A stretch of DNA of 64,000 bases from Gyrodactylus bullatarudis (taxonomy: Eukaryota; Platyhelminthes; Monogenea; Gyrodactylidea; Gyrodactylidae), in the NCBI GenBank assembly GCA_012064415.1, contig SSNU01000220.1:228708-292707 (forward strand), given 5' to 3'. The notes under the pieces are model-generated. The model was given only the letters and a program-made list of their open reading frames with translations, was not told the DNA's origin and did no database searches. Each line of letters opens with the position of its first letter. Position 1 is the stretch's first letter. A program made the translations under genes and the position numbers. Below, in pieces: positions 23,193 to 35,070 of this stretch.

Positions 23193-25574
23193 GTTAGAAC
23201 TTTAGCTTCGGGTTTGAGTCTAAAGAGAAAAGTATTTATTTCACAATAAGAATTCTCTATAAGAATTTTAAATCGTCCAGAATTGATTTATTCTTCAGTT
23301 TTTCTTTGAAACTCTATGAAAAAATATATATTTTTTTCATAACTCAAAAAAATAATTAATTGAGCATTTATTGAATGGATCAAATGTGAATTGATTTTAT
23401 AATTAATAAATGCAACCATGTTGTGTTCTAGTATATTTGGAGATTAGAATGACAACGTTAAAAATAAAATAGGAGTTAACAACTATCTTGGGATATTTCT
23501 ATGAATAAAATGAAGATTTTAATCAAACTACAATATACACCCTGATAGTACCATACTTAGGGTGTGTCCCTTTCACTCCAAAATGAAAATGCATCTGATA
23601 GAGTATGAATTTCTATTGAAATATCGATCAAAAATTATTCTGAGAAATTCCTAGACAACCAAAGTTTAATGCACGAGTTGATGAATCAATTTTATTTATC
23701 TCTTTTTCGAGATTTCTAAACTCTTTAATTCTCATCCTTATTTAATTATTTAAGAGGGAGATTTACAGATTTAATTATGTAAATTAACCAGAATAATTTG
23801 CATTTCTATTTCCAAACGTTGAGTTTAAATAAATATGAGTCATCAAATGTACTAATGAGTAGCATACACACGTATCATCCAGAATAGTCTCGTTCAATAG
23901 TTTCATTATTGTGAAAGGAACGCGTACAAAAGAAAGCTGGACAAAACTTGAATCGCTTTTGTTAGCGTAAAAAGTTCTTTATTTCTTATACAATGTTGTT
24001 ATTATCAGAGCCTTAAGAAATAATGCCTAAAATTTATTGTTTCTAAGATTTAAAATATTTTTTTAAAGTTTTTTTTCTATTTTAAGGTATTATTTTAATC
24101 GCTAATTTATCCAAAAAAAACTTTCGTAAACTACTAAAAAGTAAACCGAATAAAAAATATGAAATTAAAGTAAAACATCCAGATGATCTCAAAATTATTA
24201 TCTCTCTACCCTAAAAGAAATGGGTATTAAGTTCATTGATATAAATGCAATACCATGCAGCATGGTCCATGCTATAATGACAAAGTATTATTTTAATACC
24301 TTATCTTCAAAATAATACATTTGAAGACCTTATAACTTTGAACCCTGGTGCCATAATGAAAAAATTTATTGTTTTAAATGGTTTTTAGAACAGAGGGAAT
24401 AACTGATTAAAATAAGCATATTGATACATTTTGAGGCTCTAGTTATCATATTTCGAAGGGAACCTCAAACAAATTGACCAATTGAAATACATAAACCTTA
24501 ATTTTGAGTTAAACTTTATTTGGGTAAGGAAGTTTTTTTATCAGAACATGATTTCTTCATCTTGAAGTGAATGAAGGAAATTTCCCTATTGATTATTTAC
24601 TCCCAGAAGAATTGATCATCAGGATAATAGAAATTCAAATGGAAAAAGGGAAGAAAAGAGAAAAGATTTGAGGATGAAATAACATGACATGGGGGAGAGA
24701 TTATCAAATTGTTATCTACCCAGGGAGCCTGTATTTTTTCCAATCTAGAATCAATAAAAGAATTTAAATTTATTTTAATTTCATCCACAATCATTGTTGG
24801 AGGGAGGAATTAGATCAGAAAGAAAAAGAGTATAAATGAATCATCTGACTGCATACATACAAAATTCATTGTATCTTTAATCTGGAACAAAATTTTTTTA
24901 AACATTATTTTCTATTTATTCACAGTTTACACTTGTGTATTTCTGGTATGCATAAATTACTTTAAGAATAGGGTATTTCTTATTATTTTTTAGCTCTTCT
25001 ATTACGATCCAATGTACTTATCGAAGCACTATTGGTAAGGAATAAAAAGTGAATTTATACAAGTATATCGTTGTGAATATTTTTCATCGAGATATCTATG
25101 GATTGTATGCTTGGTGTGCGAAAAGAAAATAAAGAATCAATATTGTATATTGTATTTTTAAAACAATGTATTCATCACGGATAGATTGATTTTCTATGTT
25201 CAATCAACTCCTCTTGAAGTAATTCTCCTCACACAAAATAGAATGAAGGAATATAGAAAAAATATTTTCTGAGCATTATGGTTTTAGTATACATAACTAA
25301 TTAGACAGAAAGAAAAGAATTCAATAAAAAATAGATTTAAAAGAAACACAAAAAGTAAAAAGAAGATATTAACTCTCATGGTACTGCTAGAAAAATCATC
25401 GGCTGTGTGAAATATTCCAATTTATTTATTGAAAAAAAAATTATGTGTTATGAGAAAAATATAAAATTAATTAGGTAAAAAATTTATTGAATTATACAAA
25501 TTAATTTTTAAACAATATTGCGATCTGCAGTATATCATAACGATAATTATCTAATTGGTAGATTGAAATTGAGA

Positions 25575-26409
25575 TTAATGATCTGGTAGAAAGTGTTTGG
25601 CTATAATATTATTCCAAAAGAGTATAAAAAGTGAAATCTGAATGACGATAAGGGGTAATATTGGAATGCCAATAAATAAACTATAATTTGATGCTCTATG
25701 TCCAATCACCAGGGTCCAGTAGACAGTAATAAATAAAACTAATAAAAGAAGTGAAGGATTCTGACTCATATTTTCCAGAGCATCTTGATAGAGATTTGAT
25801 GATCAGAAAAATATTTTGGTACACAAAATTTCTATAAGCAAGTTAAATTCCAGTAAATGCAAATCAACCAATCACATGCTGAAAATTCTCTTAACCAATA
25901 AGATTCAAAGTATAATAATTCTGATAGAAATAAATTAAACAAATGCTTTCAAATACAAGCAGATTGCAGATGTGATCTGAATAACAAACCAAGTCATGCA
26001 TCACGATAACTGATGGAAAACAAAAAATTCAGATACTAAGTACATTATTCATAGTTGTAATTAAAATAAAACTTATAAGTAGTTATAATGCAAATACAAG
26101 CAATATAGTAAAACTCACGCGAGTAACTTTATTGAATTTGTGAATATTTGGATAGCAAGGAGGTGTTGTACATCTGGGAGAGTTAGCTTCGATGAGATCA
26201 TCATTTATTGTTAAATGAGAAAATTTTGATCTGTTGTAAAATGGAAAACGACAAGAATAGACACCTTCTGGACGTATCTTGAGGATTTTTTCTTTTGGTT
26301 CTTTAAGTTTTATACTTTGAATGAGCTTTAAAATAAATTCTTGAGTAGGGGTATCGGTTAGAAATCTAAAATAATGCTCATCCGTGGTGATTCTAGCACA
26401 TGCTTTCAT
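25575..26409 (-). CDS. Putative two-exon small membrane protein, unrecognised
   Basis: Proposed exons 26409-26119 and 25760-25575 join in phase 0 across a 357-nt GT-AG intron (donor GTGAGT, acceptor ATGAGTCAG), giving 158 residues. The first exon starts with ATG (MKACARITTDEHYFRFL) and is soluble, with a Cys/Pro-rich end (SPRCTTPPCYP). The second encodes two hydrophobic segments separated by GHRASNYS, ending NNIIAKHFLPDH. A TTTATT (AATAAA on this strand) lies 87 nt after the stop at 25483-25488. I recognise no family. An acceptor-like TAG seven codons before the ATG leaves open that the first exon is internal. The acceptor of exon 2 is a weak match. Confidence 0.35.
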
Positions 26410-27138
26410 CTTATAAACCTATGAAAAGTATTGGAAAAAATATTTTGTTTTTTTCTCAAATATTAATTCGATTTTAACAAAAAAAACAAACAAATTATAC
26501 TATCAGTTTTTAATATTTTTAAAAAATTGTATTTATTTTAATTTACAAATTGTGAATTTCACAAATTGCAACGTTTACATTGTTACAATTACATTTTGTT
26601 TCCTATAGTTTGTTAGTAAGGCATCTCTGTGATAGCTCAAATAGGATCTTCAATGGATGCCTGTATTATTTAAAACCTACGTATTTTATGCTAAATATAA
26701 AAGAGGCTCTGTGGCTTAAAAGTTGTCATTTCAGTCTCCCTATTCACTTTTAGTATTCAGTGAGCCAGTGCGATCTTAATTGAACATAAAATCTAGTCTG
26801 TCTAATTCAATATTGTCTTTAAAAGCTCTATCAGTGCATTCTAAAACTACTTTCATAATTATTTTAACATGCCATATCATATCTTATTACACTTGTTGTT
26901 CCTTGATTATCCTCTGATTAAGTCTATTTACAAACCTTTTATACCTTTTTCACCATAGATCAAGTATTTTTTTGTCTTGTAAAATGTTATTTTGCGAGTC
27001 ATTACAGTCTATAATTTAAAGATAACTGTAGTTTTATTACAAATTTGATTAAATTTTCATAAAATATTTTATTCACATTTTATATATAATTAAATAAATT
27101 AGTTACACAGGTTAACCATCTTCAGATGGATTTTTAGT

Positions 27139-28739
27139 TTATCGAGGTCGCTTCTTTTCAGCTCGGTTATTTATCTTGGATATATTTGCTCTCGATTTTG
27201 CTAACGTAGGTATGTTTTTGGAGAAAGACGATTTACTAAAAATTCAAATCAGAATTTATGATGAGTGTCTATTTATAACAACTAACCTATTTTTACGTTC
27301 GACCCCTGAATCAGAATCCGATGCATCGAGTCGTTTTGAAGATTTTTCATTCGATGAAGCTGTTTCTTCTTCAGACGAGGATGTGTCATCACTACTAGAT
27401 GAAGAGCTGTCACTTTCACTGGCACTACTTTCAGGGACATTAGCAAGTACAATCTTTGGATCAAGATTTAAAACTGAGGCTAATAGTTTAGGATTAGTCT
27501 GATTCAAGCTTTTTTTCATTTTTTCAGAAAACTTTGGCCGACCCTTCACGATTTTGAACCAACAAATGGGCAAATTGACGACACTAAATAATGTATATTT
27601 TATTTTTTATTTTTATATAAAATATAATTGAATATTTAACCCATGATATCGAATATTAACTCATTAATTAATATTTTAAATTAATTTACCTGCAAAAATT
27701 TTGAGTTACAGCTACTGTATAGTCAAGATTAATGACAACATGCCACCATCCAGTCGGAACAAACATAGTTTCTCCAGGTTTTTGTAGTACAATTATTGGT
27801 TTATAGTTGGCATTCCAAATGGGGGATTGAGTTTTTGGGAAAACAATATCAAACCAGCATATTGCCTCGTCTCTATTCTTGCCACAGCTCTGATTTGTTT
27901 TGATCATTTGACGAGGAGTATTTGGTGGAAAAAGACACCATCTTAAAGTAAAATTAATATAAAATATTGATAAAATACTCATTGATTAATTTATGAAAAA
28001 TCTAGTGCAAAGAAAAAATACACAAAAAATGTTATGGTTCAACTACTGCTATATGAATTAACGAAAATATTCTTACAATTTGTGACCAACTACGAGAGCA
28101 TTCCAAGCACTTGTTCCTAACGGATCAATATGAATTCCTGTTCCAGAACGAGCAGGACCCATTACAAACCAACGATAAGGGGGTCTCGATAGTTCCCCGC
28201 CATGACTGAAAAGGTCGTCTGGAAAGAATTTACTGATTTTGTAATCCTCCAATAGGCTCTTTTTCTTTGGATGTTCTCCGAAATTGCCGTCGAAAATGTA
28301 GAGAGGAGAGTCATCTTTGCTTGTTAGCATATAGTCTATGAAATATTTCATTTTAATCTTGACAGATCTTCCATCATCACCTTCACCACATTTGAATGTT
28401 TGATTACGGTATTTCTTCTTGAGTCTTCTAAGTGTCCATTTTTCTTTAGCGGCCCAGCCATTTTGATCATTAACAATACAAGCAGGTATATTTTTTGATT
28501 CAAAATCTTCTCTGAACTTATCTAGATCATAATCATCAGCATTAATTCTTTTGAATTTGTCTTTAGCTGCCCAATGATTTACTGATAATGTGAATTTTTT
28601 ATAAAAACACTGCTGCCACCAGTCCTCTTCCCGTTTAGACAATTCTGAAGATATATCAGCTTTAAAATTTACCTGGCCTTGCTTTCTTCTTTGCTTCCCA
28701 TATGCGTAATTTAGATCTGTCTGATAAAAGGCCTTCCAT
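27139..28739 (-). CDS. JMJD6: JMJD6, JmjC-domain 2OG oxygenase, five exons
   Basis: Nuclear Fe(II)/2-oxoglutarate oxygenase that hydroxylates lysines in splicing factors such as U2AF65 and has been reported to act on histone arginines. Exons: 28739-28673, 28644-28077, 27941-27690, 27583-27287, 27190-27139; in frame, 411 residues against 403 in human. The N-terminus (REAK-like [12 protein letters not shown]), [27 protein letters not shown] and YRWFVMGP are close to vertebrate JMJD6. The iron ligands are HID (194, 196) and H279 in GWWHVVINL; the 2OG lysine is in GHK (211). After the JmjC fold comes KGRPKF and an acidic Ser-rich tail ([15 protein letters not shown]), also typical. Introns are 28, 135, 106 and 96 nt. 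The last acceptor is ambiguous: using 27200 instead of 27190 gives a different short C-terminus, but 27190 yields the expected basic end RAEKKRPR. Confidence 0.95.
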
Positions 28740-28945
28740 ACTATAATTGGTTTGAATTAAATCATGAATTTGTACTGAACTTCATTTTAAACAATGAATG
28801 CTACAAATATGCAATTTTAAACGCGCGAAATTTGGTTTGGTAGAAATACTATATCTGAAATAGACTTTAATAGACTTTATTTAGTTGAATCTGCCTTAAA
28901 TAGTAGCTCCTATGCAATGCATATCGCTACAACGCATATTCAATG

Positions 28946-28951
28946 TTTATT
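28946..28951 (-). terminator. Poly(A) signal of H2A
   Basis: AATAAA on the minus strand, 116 nt after the H2A stop codon and about 207 bp before the JMJD6 start codon. No histone 3' stem-loop is visible between the H2A stop and this signal. Confidence 0.6.
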
Positions 28952-29067
28952 CATAGAATTGATAAAAAGAAATGGCTTTTTTCAGATAAGGTATATTTAC
29001 AACAACATCAAGTTTAAGATAGCGATGGATAAATTTTAATAAAGAATTGTTAGTTGACTGAGATAGC

Positions 29068-29488
<421 letters not shown>

Positions 29489-29502
29489 AATTTAACGACA
29501 AG

Positions 29503-29570
29503 AGAATTAGCAATCACATTCTAAGCATTCATTTACTATTTTTTTTGATTCAAATAACTACTTTCAAGTG
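29503..29570 (+). repeat. Short derivative carrying both ends of the H2B unit
   Basis: Between H2A and H2B, in plus orientation, CAATCACATTCTAAGCATTC (two mismatches to the left end of the 4328-5044 unit) is followed about 25 bp later by AACTACTTTCAAGT (the right end of that unit). The 650 bp in between, including the H2B gene, is absent. It looks like an internal deletion product or a miniature of the same unit. Confidence 0.6.
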
Positions 29571-29729
29571 ACTACAGAAAAAGATAAAGACTATCAAGGA
29601 AAAGAACAAGGTATCCAACTAAAAGACCAGTTGTTACCTAATCCACAACAATGCCTAATTATTTTTAGTTATTTGATAAAATAATGATTAATAATAAGAA
29701 TCTATTATAAATTTTGACTTGAAAGTAGT

Positions 29730-29745
29730 GGCCCTAAGAAGGGCC
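29730..29745 (-). terminator. Histone mRNA 3' stem-loop of second H2B
   Basis: Same GGCCCT-TCTT-AGGGCC hairpin as at 5015-5030, read on the minus strand, 33 nt after the stop codon. Confidence 0.96.
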
Positions 29746-29778
29746 GGTGGAACGTTCCCTAGATAAATCTAGACAGAT

Positions 29779-30147
29779 TTATTTGGAGCCAGTGTACTTG
29801 GTCACAGCCTTGGTACCTTCAGATACAGCGTGCTTGGCCAATTCACCGGGTAGGAGAAGTCTGACAGCGGTTTGAATTTCCCGACTGCTGATGGTGGATC
29901 TCTTGTTGTAGTGAGAGAGACGACTAGCTTCAGCGGCGATTCTTTCAAAGATGTCGTTGACGAAGGAGTTCATGATAGACATGGCCTTGGAAGAGATACC
30001 AGTGTCGGGGTGGACTTGTCTCAAGACCTTGTAGATGTAGATGGCATAGGATTCCTTCCTCCTCCTCTTCTTCTTTTTGTCGTCCTTGGGGACTTTAGCC
30101 TTGGAGGCTTTCTTTGCGGCTTTACCAGATACGACTTTGCTAGGCAT
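29779..30147 (-). CDS. H2B: Histone H2B, second copy
   Basis: Encodes the same 122 residues as the plus-strand copy at 4613-4981, with identical bases in every stretch I compared, including silent positions. It lies 334 bp upstream of H2A in the same orientation, so this locus has H2A and H2B in tandem rather than the common head-to-head pair. H4 lies beyond it on the opposite strand, about 1.4 kb away. The shared flanks mean both copies carry the same immediate promoter and 3' processing signal and are probably expressed alike. The absence of silent differences points to recent duplication or ongoing gene conversion. Confidence 0.98.
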   Translation of the reverse strand: MPSKVVSGKAAKKASKAKVPKDDKKKKRRRKESYAIYIYKVLRQVHPDTGISSKAMSIMNSFVNDIFERIAAEASRLSHYNKRSTISSREIQTAVRLLLPGELAKHAVSEGTKAVTKYTGSK

Positions 30148-30432
30148 TTTCAGGGATGTTCGTTGATCAAAAAGTCGGTTAAGAATAAATAGATTTTCAA
30201 AAGGACGTTCTAGCAAAACGAAGTTATACAGCTAAAGGTAGGTATTAGAATTTCTATTATTTACAGAGATAAAAAGTTGCTTATCTGAGATCTATATTTT
30301 ATTTGAGGAGATTAGACTAAATTCTGTTCAGGATTCGATATTCTTTGAAGAATTTTCGGGAGAAAACAAATTAATTAATCCACGATAATTTGAAAAATTG
30401 TTGTGAATTGAATGCTTAGTATGTGATTACTA

Positions 30433-31456
30433 TATACAATTTTGTTTCTGATGTTTCTACTTAGAAGTAGATATTGTATTTTAAATTTTATTCTTTGGCA
30501 AATGATGTTTTGTACTATAAAATATCAAATTGTTCAATTTTCTGAATATGGTTGACGATGCAATTTAAATGTAGAATAAACCCATATTTTTCTCTGTTTC
30601 TCAACTTATAAGGGTGGGAAAAACTATACGCATATTTTAGCAATAAAAGACGCCGGACATCTTTAGACAGCATGAAACAGACTCTGTCCCGGTTACATAA
30701 ATACTCTTAGATTGCAATAAATTACACTTAGAATTAAAATAAAATTTTTTCTTGTAATTATAATACATTTAAATCTACAAATAACAAAAGTGGAAAGGCA
30801 TTCATTATCCCTTTGTAATGGATTGAGATTGATATCTTGACTCTATTTTACCAAAAAAGAAGAAATCCTCTTTTCCAAAGAAAAGTCTCGACCATCATCC
30901 AGTTATTTTTTCAATATATTTGAACGTAAAATTCCAGTCTCTCTAATAAAATTAAATTTTGTAAATTTCATTGGATGGAAATCTAGAATTAGACTTGTCA
31001 TTTTTCTCAAAATTTCTTTTAACATTTAATCTTGTCTTTGTTCGATACAGTTTGAATATATTGATTTATGTTTTAGTTATCTAAGTAATCAGTTGATATT
31101 ACTATATGAACCACATGTACTGCCGATGTACAGAGAGTTGGTGTACCGCCTTCACTTGGCAGGGATATCAGGATAAGTTGAACATTACCAACTCTATCCA
31201 TTTACTTTTTAAAATTTTTTAAATTGATCTCAAAATATATCAACACGATAGTGTATGACTTTTAGTCATATTTTTGAAATATTGGAATACAGATATTGCA
31301 TTAGTAGATTTAATTGGTGATTTATGCTAAAGTATGTTTAACTGCTGAGCGGAACTTTCAAAAGAATAAAAATTTCAAATTCAAACCCAACAAAGAAATG
31401 AGAAGAGAAAGAAGAGAAGTCTACCCATCTAACCCACATGAAGGAATATACTTGAT
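30433..31456. other. Intergenic between H2B(-) and H4(+)
   Basis: About 1 kb of AT-rich sequence outside the H2B arm. Apart from the palindrome at 30456-30471 I see no feature. It is presumably the distal upstream region of both histone genes. Confidence 0.5.
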
Positions 31457-31523
31457 GCTGATTGGTCGATAAGAACAGTGAAGTGAGTGTGACCCAAACA
31501 CAAACTCGTACCCAGTATAAAAA
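31457..31523 (+). promoter_or_regulatory. H4 core promoter: CCAAT box and TATA box
   Basis: TGATTGGTC near 31456-31464 contains an inverted CCAAT box. TATAAAAA at 31516-31523 lies 52 nt before the H4 start codon, at the right distance for a transcript with a leader of about 25-30 nt. This is the clearest promoter in the window. Confidence 0.8.
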
Positions 31524-31569
31524 GAGAGGAGAGCTCTGTTTTGATTGACTATCTCTTAGCCTAAATTAA

Positions 31570-31887
<318 letters not shown>

Positions 31888-31928
31888 ACCATCTGTGTTA
31901 CCTGAAAGGTTACAGAGAACGTCCAACC

Positions 31929-31944
31929 GGCCCTCTTTAGGGCC
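31929..31944 (+). terminator. Histone mRNA 3' stem-loop of H4
   Basis: GGCCCT-CTTT-AGGGCC followed by ACCACA; preceded by GAACGTCCAACC, nearly the same flank as at H2B. A purine-rich ACTTGAAATT about 16 nt downstream could be the histone downstream element recognised by U7 snRNA. Confidence 0.96.
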
Positions 31945-32005
31945 ACCACATGATGTCACTTGAAATTGCTTTTAACTCGCTCAATTTAACATAAAAAATA
32001 GATTC

Positions 32006-32200
32006 TTAACGCTTCATGTCCCATTGTTCCACCAGTGAAAGACATCGCTTTCTTGAGCTATAATTTGCACTTAAAGATACTCTTATTAGATGAGAAATTC
32101 AGAAATTCAAGCTACAAAATTATGTAAAATTCACTCTAAAGAAACATGCGTAGAAAGAGTTAGTTATACCATGTAACTACTTGTTAGTGACATTACTAAA
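32006..32200 (+). repeat. Partial copy of TTAA-flanked element
   Basis: Starts TTAACGCTTCATGTCCCATT, then GTTCCACCAGTG and CTACAAAATTATGTA, matching the beginning of the element at 47941-48450. The right terminus is missing or too diverged to see. It lies directly downstream of H4. Confidence 0.65.
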
Positions 32201-32610
32201 GATTTAAAGATTTATCCTTTTGATAATTCCGAAAGGTTTCATCAAGAAATTTGTACTATCTATTGATACTGTGTTGTAATACAATTAAAACTGTTTGTGA
32301 TAACTTGGATAATAAGCCTAGGTATCAAAATAGTTTCTTAATAGGTAATACTCACCGCAGTCAAATACCGGTGCCCACTTATTGGTTTGTATTTAGAGAA
32401 CCAATCAGAATTGAAAAAATAGTGATATCAATTCATTTGGTAATTCCTTTTACAAATATAAAATTTCATCCCTGAAAGTATTTCATCCCAAGAAGATAGA
32501 TATATTAATTATATTTCGTGAAATAACAGTTTTCTCATTGGTGATGTGTGAAAACTTGACTTGATTCCTCGTTTTAAACACCTCAAATAAAAACAAGTCA
32601 AAGTTGAATT

Positions 32611-32854
32611 ATGGATAATATGAAAAATGCCAGTAACTTTATTGGAATAAACAATGTTGATAATATTAATTGGAGCTCAGTTTTGTTGATCTTCATTCCA
32701 TTCGCTTGTGTATGGGGCAATGTCCTGGTATGTCTATCAGTCTACTTGGAATTAAGTCTACGAAGAAAGTTTAATTATTTCCTCGTGTCACTGGCTACGA
32801 GTGATTTACTCTGTGCAATATTCGTCATGCCATATCAAGCATATAAAGCAATAA
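32611..32854 (+). CDS. First exon of a rhodopsin-family (amine-like) GPCR
   Basis: Encodes the extracellular N-terminus with N-glycosylation sites (KNASNF, INWSS) and TM1-TM2 of a class A receptor. TM1 contains CVWGNVLVCLSVY with the signature GN of TM1; intracellular loop 1 reads LSLRRKFNYFLVSL; TM2 has SLATSDLLCAIFVMPYQAY with the conserved D and the MP kink. This pattern fits biogenic-amine receptors, closest in my reading to D2-like dopamine or octopamine types, but 81 codons cannot decide. A GTGAGT donor ends the exon after one base of the next codon. I could not find the exon with the CD...DRY segment in the remaining 31 kb, so the gene either has a very long intron or is truncated. Confidence 0.7.
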
Positions 32855-34270
32855 GTGAGTTTTTATCTATTTATTCACCTATATACTCAATAAGAATTCT
32901 TTAACATTTGACAAATAAAGCGAATTATAGAAGGAAATGTAGAAGTTTTTTTTTCGAATTAAGATTTTGAAATTCTTTATCTTTGTGATCCGCTACAAAT
33001 ATCTGTAATCGTCAAAATTTTCCAGATCAGACATTGTAAAAAGTTGAACTGAGGCGGTTTTTGAAGGAATTTGATTCATTGAAATTTGATTGATTTCACA
33101 TTTACAAGGAATAAAAATAGTCAAGAATTCGAAGATTGATTCTTATACCCGGTCCTGAGGTTAATCTTCAGACTACATTTAGGAAAATTCGATTTTTAGA
33201 ATGCGTCATATATGGGACAGGTAACTAAAAATAATTTATTGAAAGTAGAACTAATATTCTTTTGAATGAACAATGACTTATCAAGCTACAAGAGTTTATT
33301 GAGAAGTTATCAAAATTTAATTTAATGGTTGATAAAATTTTCACAATCTCCAAATTTTTCATAAAGCTTTTATCAGGATGAAAAATTTCCCCCTTAGTTG
33401 AAATTACATATGTTGGAATGGCTAGAATGGTCTGAACTGCTAGATTCGTTTTAACCCTCGCCCTGGAAATGACAAAAATGTCATAGGAAAATCAATACAA
33501 ATGGGGTCCGCATACCAAACTTGTCATGGTTATGAAATGAATATGAATAATTAAAAAATTTTGAATGGTTAATATTTGAGTCATATTGATATCAGAGATT
33601 CTATCCTAGTACTAATTCTAGTAATGGATAGGTCCAAATCAGATGACAAAAGTATCATCGCTAAGGTTATTGATGAGACAAATTTTTCGTTCAAGATTTT
33701 TACAGAGTATCCCAAATGTGTCGTTCAGACTTTTGAATGCCATTCTGATCGTGCGTGTTAAAATAAATAAATCATTTTTTATTTATTGAAATTAGTTCTT
33801 AAGAATACATTGTGTATTCAAGGTTTACATCAAATGGCAGAAAGGAATAAATATTAAATATTTCAGACCAATCTAGCAGTTCAGACCATTCTAGCTCCAA
33901 TATATACATCATCAACTAAGGATAATTTAACCATGTCTAATCCCTGAATGTTTTTAATTGAGCCATAAAGCTAGAAAAATATCCAAAATGTCAAGCGCCT
34001 TTTTGTGTAAAGAAACATGAAATATTTACGATTTTTTTATTGCCCTCTTTCAAAATCGCTTTACAACTTGGCTGAATACTTGATCAACAATTCTAAAAAT
34101 AGAAGCAATTGTATCATGTAAATAATCCTTGGTTAGTGTAAAGGATAAAACTAATCTGCAGGATTTGTAGGATGTTGATTCAACATTATAATTATTGATG
34201 AAGTTTACATACATTGGTGTAGAATAGGCTAGGGTAAAAATTTTTTTTTCTCCGAACAACTAAGGAGAAG
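32855..34270. other. No recognised feature (GPCR intron or intergenic)
   Basis: AT-rich sequence downstream of the GPCR donor. A TTAACCCTCGCCC at about 33453 resembles the left end of the TTAA elements, but no matching right end is seen. Short frames here show no family. Confidence 0.4.
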
Positions 34271-35070
34271 ACTTACTCTTCTGATAAATTTTAGTATCTA
34301 GATCATGTTTTGCATAATTTTAAAGCGTGAAAGTCACTCTCCATTGCCCATTTTTCCCAAAATATCCCACAGACATGATAAAACAACGAAAATTACCATG
34401 AAGGCCCTCTTTATGATAAGATTACTATTTTTGAAGATAAAGCTTAAGAAACTTATTAATTGGCCAAGATATTCCAGATTTTAATGATTGCGCAGAGGAA
34501 ATTCATTGAAAATCGAGCGGCGATTTGAAAAATTCAGGATTTTTAAAACAGAATGCCATAATGTTAAAGCATTTTCGACACATGCTTCAATACAAACTAA
34601 TGCTTAGAATTGATAGTTGGTCCTAATATGAGGTTAAAAATTCCAACCTAGCCTAGTGTAGAAAAGAAATGCATAATTATAATAATACATTAGTGCTGAT
34701 AGGGGGTGGAATTTTTAAGCTCATATTAGGACCAACTTTTCTGATAGAACTATCAATTCTAAGCATTATTTTGTATTGAAGCATGTGTCAAAATGCTCTA
34801 CCATTATGTCATTCAGTTTTTGAAAAATCCAGAATTTTTCAATGAATTCAATCACTAAAATCCGGAATATCTTGGCCATTTAATGAATTTCCTAAGTTTT
34901 ATCTTCAAAAATAGCCATCTTATCATCAAGAGAGCCTTCATGGGGAATTTCGCTGTGTCACATCATGTCCGTGGGATGTTGGGGGGAAAATGACCGATGC
35001 CATCATGACTTTCACACTTTAAAAATATGCAAAACATGATCTGAGTAGTAAATTCTTTCAGAAAAGTAGG
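34271..35070. mobile_element. 800-bp imperfect palindromic foldback element
   Basis: Two arms of roughly 350-390 bp are inverted relatives, meeting near 34670. Matching blocks include GATCATGTTTTGCATA at the ends, CATGATAAAACA-like and TATCTTGGCCA blocks midway, and TTGGTCCTAATATGAG near the centre. The arms have diverged by many small changes, so it is older than the palindrome at 22961. There is no coding capacity. Confidence 0.8.

Larger units (their letters stand above)
29716..30432 (-). repeat. Right arm of inverted H2B duplication (717 bp)
   Basis: Reverse complement of 4328-5044, with the same length and abrupt ends. It carries the second H2B gene, its stem-loop and about 285 bp of 5' flank. 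Just outside the promoter-side end, at 30456-30471, lies TCTACTTAGAAGTAGA, a palindromic relative of the ACTACTTTCAAGT motif at the other end. Confidence 0.95.

Noticed and set aside
27176..27502. Serine-rich 108-codon plus-strand frame
   Set aside because: Antisense of the acidic Ser-rich tail of JMJD6, which is in frame with the JmjC domain on the minus strand.
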